NCBI RefSeq assembly: GCF_900184245.1
Contig: NZ_FXXB01000006.1
Coordinates: forward strand, 248,001 to 312,000
DNA: 64,000 bases
Source of the DNA: Brachybacterium massiliense
GTDB taxonomy: Bacteria; Actinomycetota; Actinomycetes; Actinomycetales; Dermabacteraceae
Reading direction: 5' to 3'
A model generated the notes under the pieces. It was not told the origin of the DNA. It was given only the letters and a program-made list of their open reading frames with translations, and searched no databases. The position numbers and the translations under genes were made by a program. This document shows, piece by piece, positions 26,399 through 39,458 of this stretch (position 1 is the first letter of the stretch; each line of letters starts with the position of its first letter).

Positions 26399-27308
26399 AG
26401 CGGCCGGTGAGGCGCTCATACGCCTCGACGTACCGCGACCTGGTCTGCTCGACCACCTCGGCGGGCAGCGCCGGAGGCGGCACATCCGCGCCGCGGTGCC
26501 AGCCCGAGGCGGCGGAGGTCAGCCAGTCCCGCACGAACTGCTTGTCCAGGCTCGGGGGCGTGCGGCCCGGGGCGTGCGTGTCCGCGGACCAGAAACGGCT
26601 CGAGTCCGGGGTGAGCACCTCATCGCCCAGCATCAGCGTGCCGTCCACGCGGGAGTGCCCGAACTCGAGCTTCGTATCGGCGAGGATGATGCCCTGCTCG
26701 GCCGCGATGCGGCGGGCCCGCTCGAACACCGCGAGGGTCAGCGACTCCAGCTGCGAGGTCAGCTCCTCGCCCAGCAGCTCCCGGGCCTGGGCGACGGTGA
26801 TGTTCTCGTCATGCTGACCGGCCTCCGCCTTCGTGGACGGGGTGAAGATCGCCGGCTCCAGGCGCGAGGCCTCCACCAGCCCGGCGGGCAGCACATGCCC
26901 GCCCACCGAGCCGCCCGCGCGGTAGTCCGCAAGGCCCGAGCCGGTGAGATGGCCGCGCGCGATGCACTCGAGCGCCACCATGTCCAGGCCGCGGCAGCGC
27001 AGCGCCCGGCCCGCCACCTCCGCCGGCACATCGGTCGCCGAGAGCACGTGGTGGGGGACGATGTCCTCCAGCTGCTCGAACCAGAACATGCTGATCCCGG
27101 TCAGCAGGCACCCCTTCTCCGGGATGCCCGGCTGCAGGGAATGGTCGTAGGCGCTGATGCGGTCCGTGGCCAGCACCAGCACCTCCTCGGCGGCCGACGG
27201 GTCCACGCCCGTGGGCACGTACAGCTCACGGACCTTGCCGGAGACGACGTGGTCCCAGCCCTCCAGCTGCGGGGCCTCGATCAGCGGTGACGTGAGGTGG
27301 GAGCTCAT
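26391..27308 (-). CDS. purC: SAICAR synthase PurC
   Basis: A 305-aa phosphoribosylaminoimidazole-succinocarboxamide synthase. Seen: SGKVRELY near the start, ATDRISAYD, ECIARGHLTGSG, the KAEAGQHDENI segment and GIILADTKLEFG. It adds aspartate to CAIR in purine synthesis. The length matches long actinobacterial PurC. Its ATG overlaps the purD stop by 4 nt. It faces the riboswitch operon and is separated from purS by about 9 kb of unrelated modules. Confidence 0.97.
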   Translation of the reverse strand: MSSHLTSPLIEAPQLEGWDHVVSGKVRELYVPTGVDPSAAEEVLVLATDRISAYDHSLQPGIPEKGCLLTGISMFWFEQLEDIVPHHVLSATDVPAEVAGRALRCRGLDMVALECIARGHLTGSGLADYRAGGSVGGHVLPAGLVEASRLEPAIFTPSTKAEAGQHDENITVAQARELLGEELTSQLESLTLAVFERARRIAAEQGIILADTKLEFGHSRVDGTLMLGDEVLTPDSSRFWSADTHAPGRTPPSLDKQFVRDWLTSAASGWHRGADVPPPALPAEVVEQTRSRYVEAYERLTGRSF

Positions 27309-28597
27309 GCGGTCACCTCGTTCGCGGCCTGCTCGTCGGTCGCGGCGCGCAGGGCGATGTCGCTGCGGTGATGGCTGCCCTCGAGCCCGATCGCCTCGGT
27401 GGCGCGCAGCGCGAGAGCGCGCGCGGCCTCCAGATCCGCTCCGGTGCCCACCACCGACAGCACGCGGCCGCCGGCGCTGACCAGGGTGGCGTCCGCGAGC
27501 GCGGTCCCGGCATGGATGACATGGGCGCCGAGCTGCTCGGCGTCCTCGATCCCGGTGATCGGGTCGCCGCTGCGGCTGGTGACGGGGTATCCGGCGCTCG
27601 CCAGCACCACGGTCACCGCGCTGTCCTCGCTCCAGTCCAGCTGCGTCTCCTCGGCCAGCTCACCGCGGGCGGCGGCCAGCAGCAGCGGAGCGAGCGGCGA
27701 GGCGAGGCGTGCGAGCACCACCTGGGTCTCGGGGTCGCCGAAGCGGGCGTTGAACTCGATCACGCGCAGCCCGCGCGAGGTGAGCGCCAAGCCGCAGTAC
27801 AGCACTCCCACGAAGGGGATGCCGCGGCCGGCCAGCTCGGCGATCGTGGGGCGGGCCACCTTCTGCAGCACCTCCTCGACCAGGCCGTCGGGAGCCCAGG
27901 GGAGAGGGGAGTAGGCGCCCATGCCACCGGTGTTGGGGCCCTGGTCGCCGTCGAGCGCGCGCTTGAAGTCCTGCGCGGGCGCGAGCGGCACCACGCGGGT
28001 GCCGTCGCTGACGCAGAACAGGGACACCTCGGGGCCGTCGAGGAACTCCTCGAGCACCACCTGACCACCGGCGGTCAGCACCGCCTCGGCATGTGTGATC
28101 GCGGCGTCGCGATCCTCGGTGACCACCACGCCCTTCCCGGCGGCGAGACCGTCGGCCTTGACCACGTAGGGGACATCGGCGAGGGGGTTGACCCGGTCCA
28201 GCCCTGCGGCGAGCTCCTCGACCGCGGCGACCGTCACCGAGGCGGCGGTGGGCACGCCGGCCGCGGCCATGATCTCCTTCGCCCAGGACTTCGAGCCCTC
28301 GAGCACCGCGGCGGCCGCCGAGGGCCCGAACACCGTGTGCCCGGCCTCCCGCAGGCGGTCCGCGGCGCCGGCCACCAACGGTGCCTCGGGGCCGATCACC
28401 ACCAGATCGGGCTGCAGCTCATCGGCCAGGCGCACCTGGCCGTCGAGGTCGGTGACGGCGACGTCATGACAGGTCGCGAGCTGCGCGATGCCGGGGTTGC
28501 CGGGCGCGGCGTGCAGCTCGGGGGCAGGGGAGTCGGAGGCGAGTCGACGGGTGATCGCGTGCTCGCGGCCGCCGCTGCCGAGGATGAGGATCTTCAC
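27305..28597 (-). CDS. purD: Phosphoribosylamine-glycine ligase PurD
   Basis: A 430-aa ATP-grasp enzyme joining glycine to phosphoribosylamine. Conserved pieces: [14 protein letters not shown] at the start, GPEAPLVAG, the ATP-grasp loop [13 protein letters not shown], and the [11 protein letters not shown] and GFNAR-like [10 protein letters not shown] segments. GTG 28597 is the start; a TAGCCT box lies 6 nt upstream, so the mRNA is probably leaderless. It is first in a purD-purC pair and divergent from truA. Confidence 0.97.
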   Translation of the reverse strand: MKILILGSGGREHAITRRLASDSPAPELHAAPGNPGIAQLATCHDVAVTDLDGQVRLADELQPDLVVIGPEAPLVAGAADRLREAGHTVFGPSAAAAVLEGSKSWAKEIMAAAGVPTAASVTVAAVEELAAGLDRVNPLADVPYVVKADGLAAGKGVVVTEDRDAAITHAEAVLTAGGQVVLEEFLDGPEVSLFCVSDGTRVVPLAPAQDFKRALDGDQGPNTGGMGAYSPLPWAPDGLVEEVLQKVARPTIAELAGRGIPFVGVLYCGLALTSRGLRVIEFNARFGDPETQVVLARLASPLAPLLLAAARGELAEETQLDWSEDSAVTVVLASAGYPVTSRSGDPITGIEDAEQLGAHVIHAGTALADATLVSAGGRVLSVVGTGADLEAARALALRATEAIGLEGSHHRSDIALRAATDEQAANEVTA

Positions 28598-28603
28598 GTG
28601 GGC

Positions 28604-28609
28604 AGGCTA
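28604..28609 (-). promoter_or_regulatory. Leaderless-type -10 box of purD
   Basis: TAGCCT on the minus strand, 6 nt before the GTG start. Confidence 0.55.
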
Positions 28610-28687
28610 CCCAGAGCTCCCCGGATCGGGGACACCTGCCCGCACTGCGGAGTCTGCCGCCGATGCGACCCGCCGCGCTCGCGCCGT

Positions 28688-28693
28688 TACCAT
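28688..28693 (+). promoter_or_regulatory. Leaderless-type -10 box of truA
   Basis: TACCAT, 7 nt before the ATG. TGCGAC at 28664-28669 is a possible -35 with an 18-bp spacer. Confidence 0.6.
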
Positions 28694-28700
28694 CACTCCC

Positions 28701-29648
28701 ATGCCCGTCGTCCTCTCCCACGTGACCGTGCCCGCAACGGCGCCCGCCACCGGCGGCCGGGGCGCGACCCGCCTGCGACTGGACCTCTCCTACGACGGCA
28801 CCGACTTCCACGGCTGGGCCGCCCAGCCCGGGCAGCGCACCGTCCAGGGGGAGCTCGAGAAGGCGCTGGGCCGCATCGCCCGCGTCCCCGCCCGCGTAAC
28901 CGTCGCCGGCCGCACCGACACCGGGGTGCACGCCCGCGGGCAGGTCTGCCATCTCGACCTGCCTGATGACGTGCTCGCCACCCTCCCCGGCCGTTCCGAC
29001 CGAAGCCCCGCCGAGGCCCTGGTGACCCGCCTCGCCGGCGTGCTGCCGCAGGACATCGTGGTCCACGTTGCCCGCGAGGTCCCCGATGACTTCGACGCCC
29101 GCTTCGGCGCCCAGTGGCGCCGCTACCGCTACCGCATCTCCGACGGGCCCGCCGCCCACGACCCGCTGCGCCGCGACGTGCTGCGACACCGTCGGCCCCT
29201 CGACGTCGAGGCGATGGCCCGCGCCAGCCGGGCCCTGCTCGGCGAGCACGACTTCCTCTCCTTCTGCCGCCCGCGCGACGGCGCCACCACGATCCGCGAG
29301 CTGCGTGAGCTGCGCTGGGAGCGGCCCGGCGAGGGCCGGGCCGACGAGGGCCTCATCGTCGCGACCGTCGTCGCCGACGCCTTCTGCCACCACATGGTCC
29401 GCTCTCTCGTGGGTGCGCTGATCGGGGTGGGTGAGGGCCGACGGGCCGAGGATTGGCCCGCGCAGGTGCTCGCCGCCCGCACCCGCGAGGCCGCGACGCG
29501 CGAGGGGGTGGGCGCCGCACCGCTGTGCCCGCCGCAGGGGCTGACCCTCGACCACGTCGCCTACCCTCCGGACGAGGAGCTCGCCGCGTGGGCCGCCCGC
29601 ACCCGCACCCTGCGCCAGCCCCCGCCGCTCGAGCAGCCGGAACGCTGA
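28701..29648 (+). CDS. truA: tRNA pseudouridine(38-40) synthase TruA
   Basis: A 315-aa pseudouridine synthase acting on the anticodon arm. The catalytic Asp73 is in AGRTDTGVHARG. Other family pieces are SYDGTDFHGWA, HDFLSFCRPRDG and FCHHMVRSLVGALIGVG. The ATG at 28701 has no ribosome binding site; a TACCAT box 7 nt upstream predicts a leaderless mRNA. It has an extra 20-residue Thr/Ala/Pro-rich N-terminus before the conserved start. truA precedes rplM-rpsI here, as in many actinobacteria. Confidence 0.96.
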   Translation: MPVVLSHVTVPATAPATGGRGATRLRLDLSYDGTDFHGWAAQPGQRTVQGELEKALGRIARVPARVTVAGRTDTGVHARGQVCHLDLPDDVLATLPGRSDRSPAEALVTRLAGVLPQDIVVHVAREVPDDFDARFGAQWRRYRYRISDGPAAHDPLRRDVLRHRRPLDVEAMARASRALLGEHDFLSFCRPRDGATTIRELRELRWERPGEGRADEGLIVATVVADAFCHHMVRSLVGALIGVGEGRRAEDWPAQVLAARTREAATREGVGAAPLCPPQGLTLDHVAYPPDEELAAWAARTRTLRQPPPLEQPER

Positions 29649-29694
29649 GACCGTCGGGCCGGGCACAGATCACATCGGGAACAGCCGCTTCGCG

Positions 29695-29724
29695 TTGACG
29701 CTCCGTTCGCAAGGCCCGTAAGAT
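29695..29724 (+). promoter_or_regulatory. Strong promoter of rplM-rpsI
   Basis: TTGACG (29695-29700), an 18-bp spacer and TAAGAT (29719-29724), the best sigma-70-like match seen in the window. Confidence 0.8.
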
Positions 29725-29730
29725 GAGCGG

Positions 29731-29954
29731 TCGTTGTGCCTCGATGTGTGCCCGACTCCGCTGCCGTTCCTCACGGTGCGGCGCGATCGGGATCTCACCC
29801 ACATCCAGGACCGCCGTCGCGTCGTGAGCGGAGCGGCCCGGGTACAGCCACAGGGGCCATGCTTTTACCCGAAGGAAGCGTGCCCACGGTCCATCGAACC
29901 GTGCCTGGCCGGCATCCCGCCGCCCGGGCACTACTACGAGAGAAGAAGGCACGA
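29731..29954 (+). promoter_or_regulatory. Long 5' leader of rplM
   Basis: About 220 nt separate the predicted start from the rplM GTG. The leader can form CGGGTA/TACCCG (29839-29844, 29866-29871) and CACGGT/ACCGTG (29885-29890, 29898-29903) hairpins. It may be an L13 autoregulatory leader, but no known motif was recognised. An in-frame extension of rplM through it is open but lacks L13 similarity. Confidence 0.45.
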
Positions 29955-30398
29955 GTGCGTACGTTCACCCCGAAGCCCGGCGATGTCGAGCGTTCCTGGT
30001 ACGTCATTGACGCAAACGATGTCGTCCTCGGCCGGCTCGCTTCCCAGGCTGCCCAGCTCCTGCGGGGAAAGCACAAGCCGGTCTTCGCACCCCACGTGGA
30101 TGCGGGCGACTTCGTGATCATCATCAACGCTGACAAGGTCGCGCTGACCGGCAACAAGCGGGAGGCGAAGCTCGCCTACCGCCACTCCGGCTACCCCGGC
30201 GGCCTCCGCGGCATCCCCTACTCCGAGCTGCTCGAGAAGAACCCCGAGCGCGCAGTGGAGAAGGCCATCCGCGGCATGCTCCCCAAGAACAAGCTCGCTG
30301 ATCAGCAGATCAAGAAGCTCAAGATCTACTCGGGCTCCGAGCACCCGCACGCCGCTCAGCAGCCCGTTCCGTTCACCATCGATCAGGTGGCGCAGTAA
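29955..30398 (+). CDS. rplM: 50S ribosomal protein L13
   Basis: A 147-aa large-subunit protein. It begins [19 protein letters not shown] and contains the conserved [16 protein letters not shown], the YRHSGYPGG segment and [11 protein letters not shown]. The GTG start at 29955 follows an AGAAGAAGG ribosome binding site. It is co-transcribed with rpsI, 50 bp downstream, from a strong promoter with a long leader. Confidence 0.98.
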   Translation: MRTFTPKPGDVERSWYVIDANDVVLGRLASQAAQLLRGKHKPVFAPHVDAGDFVIIINADKVALTGNKREAKLAYRHSGYPGGLRGIPYSELLEKNPERAVEKAIRGMLPKNKLADQQIKKLKIYSGSEHPHAAQQPVPFTIDQVAQ

Positions 30399-30448
30399 GC
30401 GGGTGTCCCGCCACTCCGCCCTGCCGCACGGAAGAACCAAGGAGAACC

Positions 30449-30958
30449 GTGACTGAGACCACCCCCGATACCACCGATGTCCTCGAGGGCGTGACCGACG
30501 AGTCGGCACCCTCGAGCTTCACCACCGAGTCGACCGGCGAGGCCGCTGTCGGCGCCGGTCAGTCCGCGATCGCACCGGGCTACGGCACCGGTCGCCGCAA
30601 GCGCGCGGTCGCCCGCGTGCGCCTCGTCCCCGGCTCCGGCCAGTGGACCCTGAACGGCCGCAGCCTCGAGGAGTACTTCCCGAACAAGCTGCACCAGCAG
30701 GAGGTCAACGACCCGTTCACGGTCCTCGACCTGCAGGGCCGCTTCGACGTCATCGTCCGCCTCCACGGCGGCGGCCCGTCCGGTCAGGCCGGCGCCGTGC
30801 GCCTCGGCGTGGCCCGCGCGCTGAACGAGATCGACGTGGACTCCAACCGCGCCACCCTCAAGAAGGCCGGCTTCCTCCGCCGCGATGACCGCATCATCGA
30901 GCGCAAGAAGGCTGGTCTGAAGAAGGCCCGCAAGGCTCCGCAGTACTCCAAGCGCTGA
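30449..30958 (+). CDS. rpsI: 30S ribosomal protein S9
   Basis: A 169-aa small-subunit protein. The S9 core starts at about residue 45 ([20 protein letters not shown]) and ends with the universal basic tail KAPQYSKR that reaches the P-site tRNA. The first 45 residues are an acidic Thr/Ser-rich extension common in actinobacterial S9. The GTG start follows AAGGAGA. A strong hairpin terminator follows at 31001-31034. Confidence 0.98.
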   Translation: MTETTPDTTDVLEGVTDESAPSSFTTESTGEAAVGAGQSAIAPGYGTGRRKRAVARVRLVPGSGQWTLNGRSLEEYFPNKLHQQEVNDPFTVLDLQGRFDVIVRLHGGGPSGQAGAVRLGVARALNEIDVDSNRATLKKAGFLRRDDRIIERKKAGLKKARKAPQYSKR

Positions 30959-31000
30959 TCGGGCGCGGAGCACTGCTCCGCACCGCTCACGCAGGAACGC

Positions 31001-31034
31001 ACGATGCCCTCGACCTCCGGGTCGGGGGCATCGT
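31001..31034 (+). terminator. Terminator of rplM-rpsI
   Basis: ACGATGCCC/GGGCATCGT (31001-31009, 31026-31034) plus inner CGACC/GGTCG with a TCCG tetraloop, followed by CGTGTTC. It is a stable extended hairpin. Confidence 0.85.
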
Positions 31035-31142
31035 CGTGTTCGGGGCGGGGCGGGAGCTGCCCGGCCCTGCTCCGCGCCGGGGGATCTGGTCAGTTACTGG
31101 CGCGTCAGCGATCTCTGCGGCGATATTGCCGTAGCCATCGCC

Positions 31143-31198
31143 CCTGCGCCAGTACTCGTCACCACTGCCACCTGCGCCAGTACTCGTCACCACTGCCA
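31143..31198. repeat. 28-bp perfect tandem duplication
   Basis: Identical 28-bp units at 31143-31170 and 31171-31198, in the 380-bp gap between rpsI and the 42-aa gene. The rest of that gap holds only the rpsI terminator; no other feature is seen. Confidence 0.95.
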
Positions 31199-31340
31199 CC
31201 TCAGACAGGCTCGCTCGCCACGCGGTGTCACCTCCGGAGGCGTCCCTGGACGTGGTGCGCTGCCGCACGTGCTGCGCTGCCTCTCGCGGAGCAACCCGAT
31301 AGGGTGCCGGAACGAACCCCCGCGCCTCTGGAGATGATCG

Positions 31341-31469
31341 ATGACGACTGCTGACGACTTCTTCGCACTGGGGGCATGGGAGATCGTGCTCATGCTCCTG
31401 GCCGTCGGCGCCGTGATCGCGGTGATCGCCGCGGCGATCCTGATCGCGCTGAAGCTCACGGGCAGGTGA
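31341..31469 (+). CDS. Small single-span membrane protein (42 aa)
   Basis: A short frame with ATG at 31341 and TGA at 31467-31469. After an acidic, aromatic start (MTTADDFFALGAWE) comes one uninterrupted hydrophobic helix of about 25 residues, then a KLTGR end, giving a typical N-out/C-in small membrane peptide. CTGGAG lies about 8 nt upstream as a ribosome binding site. It lies between the rpsI terminator and the convergent SNF2 gene, with no recognised family. Translation is inferred from composition and context. Confidence 0.6.
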   Translation: MTTADDFFALGAWEIVLMLLAVGAVIAVIAAAILIALKLTGR

Positions 31470-31487
31470 GCACCGTGCGTGGGCGGC

Positions 31488-34802
<3,315 letters not shown>

Positions 34803-34808
34803 CCCTAC

Positions 34809-34814
34809 AAAGTA
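34809..34814 (-). promoter_or_regulatory. Leaderless-type -10 box of the SNF2 gene
   Basis: TACTTT on the minus strand, 6 nt before the ATG. Confidence 0.5.
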
Positions 34815-34968
34815 ACGTCCGAGGCCGACTCGTGACGAGAGCGATGCGAGGAGAGCAGGTCCGCAGCGGGTAGTCTCACAGCGGAAGCCGGCTCGGACGC
34901 CGCCCGTGGTGCTGCCGCGAGGCAGCTCCCGTCGGCCCTCAGAACCCGATCCCTGTGAGGAGAACCCT

Positions 34969-36315
34969 GTGGCACGACTCTTCGGCACCGACGGAGTGCG
35001 CGGACGCGCGAACGGCGACATCACCGCGGAGCTCGCGGTCGAGCTGTCCGTGGGTGCGGCCCACGTGCTCGGCACGCTGGGCGCCTTCGGCGGCACCCGC
35101 CCCCGGGCGATCGTCGCCCGGGACACCCGCCCCTCGGGAGACTTCCTCTCCGCCGCCGTGTGCGCCGGCCTCGCCGCGGCCGGGGTCGATGTGCTCGACG
35201 CCGAGGTGCTGCCCACCCCGGGCCTCGCCTACCTCGTGCAGTCCACCGGTGCCGATCTGGGCGTGATGATCTCCGCCTCCCACAACCCCGCACCCGACAA
35301 CGGGATCAAGTTCTTCGCCCGCGGCGGCACCAAGCTGCCCGACGAGGTCGAGGACGCGATCGAGGCCCGCCTCGGTGAGGAGTGGGACCGCCCCCAGGGC
35401 ACCGACGTGGGCATCATCCGCCGCTACGACGGCGCGGTCGAGGCGTACGTCGAGCACCTCGTGGCCACCCTGGACCGCTCGCTCGAGGGGCTGACCGTGG
35501 TCGCCGACTGCGCCAACGGCGCCGCGAGCGTCAGCGGGCCCGAGGCGCTGCGCCGTGCCGGGGCGACGGTGCACGTCATCGGCGATGGCAGCGACGGCGG
35601 GCTGATCAACGACGGCGTGGGCTCCACCCACCTCGAGCCGCTGCAGGCCGCGGTGCGCGAGCACGGCGCGGACATCGGCGTGGCCTTCGACGGCGACGCG
35701 GACCGCTGCCTCGCGGTCGACGCCGAGGGCGAGATCATCGACGGCGACCAGATCATGGCGATCCTCGCGCTGGATCTCAAGGAGCGCGGCAAGCTCCACG
35801 ACGACACCCTGGTCGTCACCGTGATGAGCAACCTCGGCCTCAAGCTCGCGATGCGCGAGCACGGCATCGTGCTGGGACAGACCGCGGTGGGGGACCGCTA
35901 CGTGCTCGAGGAGATGAACCTCGGCGGCTACTCCATCGGCGGCGAGCAGTCCGGGCACGTGATCATCGCCGAGCACGCCACCACCGGTGACGGCGAGCTC
36001 ACCGCCCTCCACCTCATGCAGCGCATGGCCGAGACGGGCCGCACCGCCCGCGACCTCAAGGGCGTCATGACCCGCCTCCCGCAGGCGCTGATCAACGTCA
36101 AGGACGTCGACAAGGCCAAGGCCACGATCGACCGCGGGGTCGCCGACGCGATCGAGGCCGCGGAGCAGGAGCTCGGCGAGACCGGCCGTGTGCTGCTGCG
36201 GCCCTCCGGCACCGAGCCGGTCGTCCGCGTGATGGTCGAGGCGCCGTCCGATGAGCAGGCCAGCGAGATCGCCGAGCGCCTCGCGGTGATCGTCCGCGAG
36301 CGCGTCGGGCTCTAA
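34969..36315 (+). CDS. glmM: Phosphoglucosamine mutase GlmM
   Basis: A 448-aa enzyme converting glucosamine-6-phosphate to glucosamine-1-phosphate for peptidoglycan. It starts [11 protein letters not shown]; phosphoserine Ser104 is in ISASHNP; the metal loop DGDADR is at 241-246; GGEQSGH and the phosphate-binding RPSGTEP follow. GTG 34969 follows TGAGGAGAA. A TAGTCT box at 34871 is a possible promoter. With glmS about 1.2 kb away it supplies UDP-GlcNAc precursors; coaA lies between them on the other strand. Confidence 0.98.
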   Translation: MARLFGTDGVRGRANGDITAELAVELSVGAAHVLGTLGAFGGTRPRAIVARDTRPSGDFLSAAVCAGLAAAGVDVLDAEVLPTPGLAYLVQSTGADLGVMISASHNPAPDNGIKFFARGGTKLPDEVEDAIEARLGEEWDRPQGTDVGIIRRYDGAVEAYVEHLVATLDRSLEGLTVVADCANGAASVSGPEALRRAGATVHVIGDGSDGGLINDGVGSTHLEPLQAAVREHGADIGVAFDGDADRCLAVDAEGEIIDGDQIMAILALDLKERGKLHDDTLVVTVMSNLGLKLAMREHGIVLGQTAVGDRYVLEEMNLGGYSIGGEQSGHVIIAEHATTGDGELTALHLMQRMAETGRTARDLKGVMTRLPQALINVKDVDKAKATIDRGVADAIEAAEQELGETGRVLLRPSGTEPVVRVMVEAPSDEQASEIAERLAVIVRERVGL

Positions 36316-36335
36316 CCGACGGGCCGCGCGGCCGC

Positions 36336-37292
36336 TCAGACCTTCCGCAGCAGCACCGAGTGGACGCGGTGCTTCCCGTCCTTGCGCAGCACCAGGTCGG
36401 CGCGGCCGCGCGTGGGGACCACGTTCTCGGTGAGGTTCGGGCCGTTGATGGTGCGCCAGATGCCGAGTGCCGTCTGCACGGCCTCCTCGTCCGTGAGATC
36501 GGCGTAGCGGCGGAAGTAGGAGCGGGGATCGGAGAAGGCGGTGCGGCGCAGCTTCAGGAACCGCTCGACGTACCAGCGCTGGACGTCCTCCATCCGCGCA
36601 TCGACGTACACGGAGAAGTCGAAGAAGTCCGAGACGGCCATGCCCAGGCGCCCGTCGCGGCGGGGACGGGCGGGCTGGAGCACGTTCAGGCCCTCCACGA
36701 TCAGCACGTCGGGGCGCTCGACGACCACCTTCTCGTCCTCGAGGATGTCGTAGGTGAGGTGCGAGTACACCGGCGCCTCGACGCGCTCGTGACCGGCCTT
36801 GACGTCCGCGACGAAGCGCAGCAGGCGGCGCCGGTCGTAGCTCTCGGGGAAGCCCTTGCGCTGCATGATGCCGCGCGCCTCGAGCTCCGCGTTGGGGTAG
36901 AGGAAACCGTCGGTGGTCACCAGCTGGACCTGCGGGGTGTCGGGCCAGCGCGCCATCAGCTCGCGCAGCAGGCGCGCGGTGGTGGACTTGCCGACCGCCA
37001 CCGAGCCGGCCACGCCGATCACGTACGGGGTGCGCTGCTGGTGCTGGTCCAGGAAGTCCTCGCGGGCCCGCCGCAGCGACTGCGCGGCACCGACCTGGAT
37101 GTTCAGCAGGCGGGAGATCGGCCGATAGACGGCGTCGACCTCCTGCAGGTCGAGCCGGTCGCCCAGACCGCGCAGGCGGGTGACGTCCTCCTCGGAGAGC
37201 GGGAGGGGGGTCTGCTGGGAGAGGCGCGCCCAGTCCTCCCGCGAGATCTCCTCGTACGGGGTGACGGTGCTCGACGGTGAACCGGCCTTCAT
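36336..37292 (-). CDS. coaA: Type I pantothenate kinase CoaA
   Basis: A 318-aa kinase for the first step of CoA synthesis. The P-loop [12 protein letters not shown] is at 93-104; [20 protein letters not shown] and VYSHLTYDI are also family hallmarks. The length matches bacterial CoaA. AAGAAT lies 7 nt before the ATG, a weaker version of the leaderless arrangement seen elsewhere here. The stop is 20 bp from the convergent glmM stop. Confidence 0.98.
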   Translation of the reverse strand: MKAGSPSSTVTPYEEISREDWARLSQQTPLPLSEEDVTRLRGLGDRLDLQEVDAVYRPISRLLNIQVGAAQSLRRAREDFLDQHQQRTPYVIGVAGSVAVGKSTTARLLRELMARWPDTPQVQLVTTDGFLYPNAELEARGIMQRKGFPESYDRRRLLRFVADVKAGHERVEAPVYSHLTYDILEDEKVVVERPDVLIVEGLNVLQPARPRRDGRLGMAVSDFFDFSVYVDARMEDVQRWYVERFLKLRRTAFSDPRSYFRRYADLTDEEAVQTALGIWRTINGPNLTENVVPTRGRADLVLRKDGKHRVHSVLLRKV

Positions 37293-37535
37293 GAGGTCGA
37301 TTCTTCCAGCACCGCGGGCCCAGCCCGACCACTTCGCTGTGAGATGGCACCCGTCGGCCGCCTATCCCGTCGGCCCCCGTGCCTCACCGCCTGCCGCGGG
37401 CGCCCTGACGACCGCTGTGCGCGAACGTGACTGCTCGCGCGCAGGAACGGCCACGCCCATGCACCGACCCCTGCGGAGGTGAGGAAGGACTCGCACCGAT
37501 TCGGCGCGAGACCACGGATCCGGGCGCTGGCTGAT

Positions 37536-37541
37536 TAGCGT
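37536..37541 (+). promoter_or_regulatory. Leaderless-type -10 box of glmS
   Basis: TAGCGT, exactly 7 nt before the ATG that encodes the obligatory N-terminal Met-Cys. This fixes the start and predicts a leaderless mRNA. No glmS ribozyme was recognised upstream. Confidence 0.6.
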
Positions 37542-37548
37542 GATCGGC

Positions 37549-39417
37549 ATGTGTGGAATCGTCGGATATGCAGGCCCCCGTGCCCAGGCCCCCTCCTCCC
37601 GTCCCGTGGACGTCGCCCTCCAGGGCCTCGCCCGCCTCGAGTACCGCGGCTATGACTCCGCGGGCGTCGCCGTGATCGATGACGGCGGCGTGCGCGTCAC
37701 CAAGCGCGCCGGCAAGCTCGCCAACCTCCGTACCGCCCTCGAGGGCGCTTCCGAGACCACCGGCCGGGTCTCGATCGCGCACACCCGCTGGGCCACCCAC
37801 GGCGGCCCCACCGACACCAACGCCCACCCCCACCAGGGCGGTCGCGAGGGTGAGCTGGCCGTGGTGCACAACGGCATCATCGAGAACTTCGCGAACCTCC
37901 GCGCCGAGCTCGAGCAGGACGGCTTCACCTTCCTCTCCGAGACCGACTCGGAGGCCGCCGCGCACCTGGTGGCCCGCGAGATGGAGCACGCCGGGGATCT
38001 CACCGAGGCGATGCGCCGCGCCGCCGCCTCCCTCGAGGGCGCCTTCACCCTGCTCGCCGTGCACCAGGGCGCCCCGGACACCGTGGTCGCCGCCCGCCGC
38101 AACTCCCCGCTCGTGGTGGGCCTGGGCGAGGGGGAGAACTTCCTCGGCTCCGACGTCGCCGCCTTCGTGGACTCCACCAAGGAGGCCCTCGAGATCGGTC
38201 AGGATCAGGTCGTCACCGTCACCGCGGACTCTGTCGCGATCATCGACTTCGACGGCCACGAGGTCACCGACGCCAAGCGCTACACGATCGAGTGGGACGC
38301 CGCCGCCGCGCAGAAGGGCGGCTACGACTCCTTCATGGCCAAGGAGATCCACGAGCAGGCCAGCGCCGTCGCGGACACCCTGCGCGGCCGCCTCGAGGAC
38401 GGCGCGCTCACCCTGGACGAGATGGACATCGACCCCTCCGTGCTGCGCAGCGTGGACAAGATCGTGGTGATCGCCTGCGGCACCGCCGCGAACGCGGGCG
38501 CGGTCGCGAAGTACGCGATCGAGCACTGGTGCCGCATCCCCACCGAGGTGGAGCTCGCCCACGAGTTCCGCTACCGCGACCCCGTGGTCACCGAGAAGAC
38601 CCTGGTCGTGGCGATCTCCCAGTCCGGCGAGACCATGGACACCCTGATGGCGGTGCGCCACGCCCGCGAGCAGGGCGCCAAGGTCATCGCGATCTGCAAC
38701 ACCCGCGGCTCCACCATCCCGCGCGAGTCCGATGCGGCGCTGTACCTGCACGTGGGCCCCGAGATCGCCGTCGCCTCCACCAAGGCGTACCTGGGCCAGA
38801 TCGCGGCCTGCTACCTCCTGGGCCTGTTCCTGGCCCAGACCCGCGGCAACCTCTACGCCGACGAGATCGCCGCGCTGATGGCGGACCTCGACCAGATCCC
38901 GGACCAGATCCAGCAGGTGCTCGACTCCTCCGCGCAGGTCGAGAAGCTCGCCCAGGACATGAAGGACGCCACCTCGGTGCTCTTCCTGGGCCGCCACGTC
39001 GGCTACCCGACCGCGATGGAGGGCGCGCTCAAGCTCAAGGAGATCGCCTACATCCATGCCGAGGGCTTCGCCGCCGGCGAGCTCAAGCACGGACCGATCG
39101 CCCTGGTCGAGGAGGGGCAGCCGGTGTTCGTGATCGTCCCCTCCCCGAACGGTCGCCACTCCCTGCACTCCAAGGTGGTCTCCAACATCCAGGAGGTGCG
39201 CGCCCGCGGCGCCCGCACCCTGGTGATCGCCGAGGAGGGCGATGACGCGGTGCTGCCCTACGCGGACGAGGTGATCCGCGTGCCCGCCACCCGCACCCTG
39301 TTCGCGGCGCTGCTGACGGTGATCCCGCTGCAGATCTTCTCCTGCGAGCTCGCGACCGCGAAGGGCCTGGACGTGGATCAGCCCCGCAACCTGGCCAAGT
39401 CCGTCACCGTGGAGTGA
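37549..39417 (+). CDS. glmS: Glutamine-fructose-6-phosphate aminotransferase GlmS
   Basis: A 622-aa enzyme making glucosamine-6-phosphate. The start must be MCGIVGY because Cys2 becomes the N-terminal nucleophile after Met removal. The glutaminase domain has HTRWATHG and HNGIIEN; two SIS sugar-isomerase domains follow (ACGTAANAG, SQSGETMDTL) and the C-terminus ends KSVTVE. The AcpS gene begins about 40 bp downstream, so glmS may lead the long operon to rimI, though acpS also has a possible own promoter. Confidence 0.98.
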   Translation: MCGIVGYAGPRAQAPSSRPVDVALQGLARLEYRGYDSAGVAVIDDGGVRVTKRAGKLANLRTALEGASETTGRVSIAHTRWATHGGPTDTNAHPHQGGREGELAVVHNGIIENFANLRAELEQDGFTFLSETDSEAAAHLVAREMEHAGDLTEAMRRAAASLEGAFTLLAVHQGAPDTVVAARRNSPLVVGLGEGENFLGSDVAAFVDSTKEALEIGQDQVVTVTADSVAIIDFDGHEVTDAKRYTIEWDAAAAQKGGYDSFMAKEIHEQASAVADTLRGRLEDGALTLDEMDIDPSVLRSVDKIVVIACGTAANAGAVAKYAIEHWCRIPTEVELAHEFRYRDPVVTEKTLVVAISQSGETMDTLMAVRHAREQGAKVIAICNTRGSTIPRESDAALYLHVGPEIAVASTKAYLGQIAACYLLGLFLAQTRGNLYADEIAALMADLDQIPDQIQQVLDSSAQVEKLAQDMKDATSVLFLGRHVGYPTAMEGALKLKEIAYIHAEGFAAGELKHGPIALVEEGQPVFVIVPSPNGRHSLHSKVVSNIQEVRARGARTLVIAEEGDDAVLPYADEVIRVPATRTLFAALLTVIPLQIFSCELATAKGLDVDQPRNLAKSVTVE

Positions 39418-39458
39418 CCGCCGCACCCCGGTCCAGGCCGGGGTGTGATACTTCGGGA

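Noticed and set aside
29736-29954. N-terminal extension of L13 through the leader
   Set aside because: L13 similarity begins at GTG 29955 behind a ribosome binding site. The extension is low-complexity Arg/Pro/Ala sequence.
37293-37548. Possible glmS ribozyme upstream of glmS (a GCGCGA/TCGCGC hairpin at 37419-37440 was noted)
   Set aside because: No ribozyme core was recognised, and the start codon appears to lie at the transcription start. A single short hairpin is not enough.
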